Positions 23,090-25,018 of a stretch of 25,018 nucleotides of DNA are shown here, in pieces. This DNA comes from JAYZVT01 sp050248375. Its GTDB lineage: Bacteria; Pseudomonadota; Alphaproteobacteria; Rhizobiales; Methyloligellaceae. The translations under genes and the position numbers were made by a program. The notes under the pieces are model-generated. The model did no database searches. It worked only from the letters and a program-made list of their open reading frames with translations, and had not been told where the DNA came from. How positions within the stretch are numbered: the stretch's first letter is position 1; the number at the start of each line of letters is the position of its first letter. The stretch is taken from NCBI GenBank assembly GCA_050248375.1, contig JBFWSL010000019.1, positions 1-25,018 of the forward strand, read 5' to 3'.

Positions 23090-23650
23090 ATGTCCAAGAC
23101 AATCTCGATCGCGCGCGGCGGCCTTTCAACACTGCTTCTGCTGTCTTTCGCTCTCTGCGCACATGCCGCCGCTCCCATCCCCGTGGACATGCGTAAGTGT
23201 CCGCTCGACACAGTGACCTTCATCAACCCCTGGTCCGGATCGGCCTTCGAGGTGGAGAAGGTGGCGACGGATCACTTCTGGCTCTGCCCCGGCGGGAAGA
23301 AGAAGGAGGTCGCCGGGGCCGGCAAGGCCGAGTGCGGCGGGCCCTATGGCGACCTGATCCTGAGAGGCACCTACCGCGACAATGGCGAGGGGACCGGAGG
23401 CAGGACGGTCAATTTCATCTATACGGTCATCAAGGGCGCGCCCTGCTGCGGCTGGAGCCTGTCCGAACAGGGGGAGCTTGAACTCTCCTCCGGCAAGCAC
23501 AATTTCAGGTGGCGGACGGCCAGGGACATGCCGAGGCTCGGCGACTATCCCGTCGCCAGCATCGATACCAACTACACCTCGGGCCCGGAGATCGCCAGGG
23601 TTGTGGTCGATCCGCTGGTCGCCATGAAATGCCGCCTGCCGGAGGAGTGA
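23090..23650 (+). CDS. Secreted hypothetical protein with six mature cysteines
   Basis: No family was recognised. A 186-residue protein beginning MSKTISIARGGLSTLLLLSFALCAHAA, a good Sec signal peptide cleaved near residue 26-28, so it is periplasmic or exported. The mature part has Cys at 37, 66, 82, 119, 120 and 181, an even number that could form disulfides, including a vicinal pair in GAPCCGW. It is otherwise beta-rich with WSGSAFEVEK, FWLCPGG and GGRTVNFIYTV. An ATG at 23075 would add five residues ahead of the signal peptide. No strong ribosome binding site is seen. Confidence 0.7.
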   Translation: MSKTISIARGGLSTLLLLSFALCAHAAAPIPVDMRKCPLDTVTFINPWSGSAFEVEKVATDHFWLCPGGKKKEVAGAGKAECGGPYGDLILRGTYRDNGEGTGGRTVNFIYTVIKGAPCCGWSLSEQGELELSSGKHNFRWRTARDMPRLGDYPVASIDTNYTSGPEIARVVVDPLVAMKCRLPEE

Positions 23651-23677
23651 CGCCCGAGCGGCGAAGAAAGGATACCC

Positions 23678-23902
23678 ATGATCGTTATCAACAGGAACGG
23701 GGAGACCGTGGTGCTTACCGGCTGGCGCGCCTGGCTGGCCATGGCGGCGGGATTCGCCGTCATGCTCGCCGTCGTCGCGCTGGTGCTGTTCGTCCTGCTG
23801 GGCATCGCGCTCACCATGGGAATGTTCCTGCTGGTGGCGATTCCCGTGGCGGCGATCCTGACCCTTTTCGCCTGGCTGACGGCCGGTCGGGCGGCGCGCT
23901 GA
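23678..23902 (+). CDS. Small two-helix membrane protein (hypothetical)
   Basis: A 74-residue protein with a short polar head (MIVINRNGETVVLTGWRAW), two hydrophobic helices (about 20-42 and 48-68) and a basic end (TAGRAAR). Homology was not recognised. A purine-rich GAAAGGA precedes the ATG. Start and stop are clean, and the next gene begins 5 nt downstream, so the two are likely co-expressed. Confidence 0.75.
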   Translation: MIVINRNGETVVLTGWRAWLAMAAGFAVMLAVVALVLFVLLGIALTMGMFLLVAIPVAAILTLFAWLTAGRAAR

Positions 23903-23906
23903 GCCC

Positions 23907-24323
23907 GTGAGGGATCCGCTGATCATCCGCGAAACGGAGCACTGGCTGTGGCGGGTGCACACCAACCAGGCCCATCTGGGACATATGGTCTTCATCGCCC
24001 GCCGCGAGACGGAAGGTTCGCTGACGGACTGCACCCCGGAAGAGTGGGCGGCATTGCAGCGCGAGCTTGCCCTGTTCGAACGCTTGATAGGCGATCTCTT
24101 CGCTCCGGCGCGCTTCAACTACACCCAGTTCGGCAACGAGTGGAGCCAACTCCACGTGCACGGCTTCCCCCGCTACCATACGCCCCCGCGATGGGAGGGA
24201 AGACCCTTCCCGGACGTGCAATGGGGCAGGGCGCCGATCCCCGAACCGCCTTCGCCGCTGGAAGGCCAAGAACTGGAGCGGTTCGCTTCCTGGCTGCGGG
24301 AGCGGCTGGAGAAAGTCGCCTAG
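23907..24323 (+). CDS. HIT-like nucleotide-binding family protein
   Basis: A 138-residue protein resembling HIT-family nucleotide hydrolases/transferases: LGHMVFIARRETEG (about 24-37), FNYTQFGNEWSQLHVHGFPRY (about 70-90). In the HIT motif H-x-H-x-H the first His is Gln81, while His83 and His85 remain, the former aligning with the catalytic His. A GTG at 23907 opens the frame 5 nt after the preceding gene. Its stop codon shares the CTAG at 24320-24323 with the stop of the convergent gene. The substrate is unknown. Confidence 0.75.
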   Translation: MRDPLIIRETEHWLWRVHTNQAHLGHMVFIARRETEGSLTDCTPEEWAALQRELALFERLIGDLFAPARFNYTQFGNEWSQLHVHGFPRYHTPPRWEGRPFPDVQWGRAPIPEPPSPLEGQELERFASWLRERLEKVA

Positions 24324-24727
24324 CTGTATTTCATGTCGCCCATCAGGTAGCGCGCCACGTCTGCATAGTCGAAGGCGAGCGAGATGACGATGGTCGCCAG
24401 CAGGACGCGCAGATAGACGCCGAAGACCGACTTCAGCGGATGCCGGCCGAGACGCGTCCACAGCCAAACGGCTAGCGGAGTCCAGAACAGCACATGGGCG
24501 AGGCCAAGCAGGCGGACATAGCCGTAGCTGTTGAACAGCCAGGTCATGACAATGACGATGGGCACCAGCGTCAGCAGGATGACGAGGGCCTCCAGATAGC
24601 CCCATCTGATGCCGCCATCCTTCCAGCGCACCAGGAAAAGCCCGGCGGCCATGTTCACCACCGTCATCCAGGTAATCCAGTTCTGGACCCACTGCGGTCC
24701 GGCGGCGATATGGTCTTCCAGGGTCAT
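24320..24727 (-). CDS. Multi-pass membrane protein (hypothetical)
   Basis: A 135-residue protein with about four hydrophobic segments (about 17-33, 45-65, 74-91 and 104-120), separated by basic loops (RWKDGGIRWG, RLGRHPLK). The N-terminus MTLEDHIAAGPQWVQNWI is amphipathic. No family was recognised. It begins 12 nt after another small membrane-protein gene in the same direction, probably one operon. Its stop codon overlaps that of the HIT-like gene. Confidence 0.75.
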   Translation of the reverse strand: MTLEDHIAAGPQWVQNWITWMTVVNMAAGLFLVRWKDGGIRWGYLEALVILLTLVPIVIVMTWLFNSYGYVRLLGLAHVLFWTPLAVWLWTRLGRHPLKSVFGVYLRVLLATIVISLAFDYADVARYLMGDMKYS

Positions 24728-24739
24728 GGCGCCGTATTC

Positions 24740-24919
24740 CTAGTCCATCTTCAGCCGCCGCATGACATAGAGGAAAATCTCGTAGACGATCCACACGCCC
24801 GCGAGGATGCCCGCGAGTTTCCAGTTCTCCCACCAGATGCTGAAACCGATCAGCGCGCCGAAGACGAGGACGCGCAGCCAGCGCCAGCCCTGGAACATCT
24901 CCAGCAGTTCCTCCGTCAT
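24740..24919 (-). CDS. Small membrane protein (hypothetical)
   Basis: About 59 residues from ATG 24919 (MTEELLEMFQGWRW) with two hydrophobic segments (LRVLVFGALIGFSIWW and LAGILAGVWIVYEIFLYVM) and a short basic tail. In-frame ATGs at 24931 and 24955 are alternatives. The one at 24931 overlaps the upstream stop codon, and GGGAG lies 12 nt before 24919, so the exact start is unsure. It is likely translationally coupled to the gene cut off at the window edge. Confidence 0.65.
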   Translation of the reverse strand: MTEELLEMFQGWRWLRVLVFGALIGFSIWWENWKLAGILAGVWIVYEIFLYVMRRLKMD

Positions 24920-24923
24920 GGCT

Positions 24924-25018
24924 TTAGGCATCTCCCAGCGCGGGATGAGCCTCATGTTCGATGCTGTCGAGCTTCTCGCCTTCCAGCGTCGCTTCGAAGG
25001 CTTTCAGGCGCTTGTAGA
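24924..25018 (-). CDS. C-terminus of a gene cut by the right window edge
   Basis: Reading the minus strand from the window end, the frame YKRLKAFEATLEGEKLDSIE continues to ALGDA and a TAA at 24926-24924. The codon pattern and tight junction with the next gene (4 nt to ATG 24919) support a real coding end. Only about 30 residues are visible and no product can be named. Confidence 0.55.
   Translation of the reverse strand, partial: YKRLKAFEATLEGEKLDSIEHEAHPALGDA

Overview
The window is a high-GC, densely coded stretch of bacterial chromosome. Gene content points to an alphaproteobacterium, possibly Rhodospirillales-like: a biotin-dependent propionyl-CoA carboxylase, an isovaleryl-CoA dehydrogenase and a methylcrotonyl-CoA carboxylase beta subunit, short FliN, SpoIIAA-like proteins, and short palindromic intergenic repeats of alphaproteobacterial type. 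The lineage is inference from gene content only. There is no rRNA, phage, IS element or CRISPR array. One tRNA-Leu(GAG) is present.

Layout. 1-1268: the 3' end of pccB, then a small lower-GC DUF4160/DUF2442 cassette bracketed by a 106-bp direct duplication of the pccB 3' end. 1546-4217: a quinone-reductase-type flavoprotein, a YbjQ/UPF0145 protein, a sulfotransferase and two tandem small c-type cytochromes. 4235-5572 (minus): a class III nucleotide cyclase. 5716-8052: pccA and acylphosphatase, then lipB (minus), fliN, tRNA-Leu and mgtE. 10848-14776: isovaleryl-CoA dehydrogenase, two SpoIIAA-like paralogues on either side of a flavodoxin-type reductase, and a divergent PEP mutase/isocitrate lyase family protein. 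14886-18907: an unknown small gene (minus), a thiolase/SRPBCC/YdcF operon, a 34-residue membrane miniprotein and a rhodanese. 18915-20648 (minus): a cyclic-nucleotide-binding patatin phospholipase. 20774-22939: an MgtC-type membrane protein and mccB. 23090-24323: a secreted cysteine-containing unknown, a small membrane protein and a HIT-like protein. The right edge is a minus-strand cluster of small membrane proteins plus a cut-off gene.

Metabolically the window is dominated by scattered genes for leucine and propionyl-CoA catabolism: ivd and mccB (leucine to methylglutaconyl-CoA), a thiolase, and pccB/pccA (propionyl-CoA to methylmalonyl-CoA). mccA is not in the window.

The most unusual structure is at the left end. 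The DUF4160/DUF2442 pair sits exactly between two copies of the last 106 nt of pccB. The copies differ at four positions, all synonymous and all in the first 45 nt. This looks like insertion of a tiny passenger that carries a recoded replacement for the gene end it displaces. A second point of interest is the SpoIIAA-like / flavodoxin / SpoIIAA-like block, with a GGAAC-N17-GTT motif about 50 nt upstream of two of its three genes.
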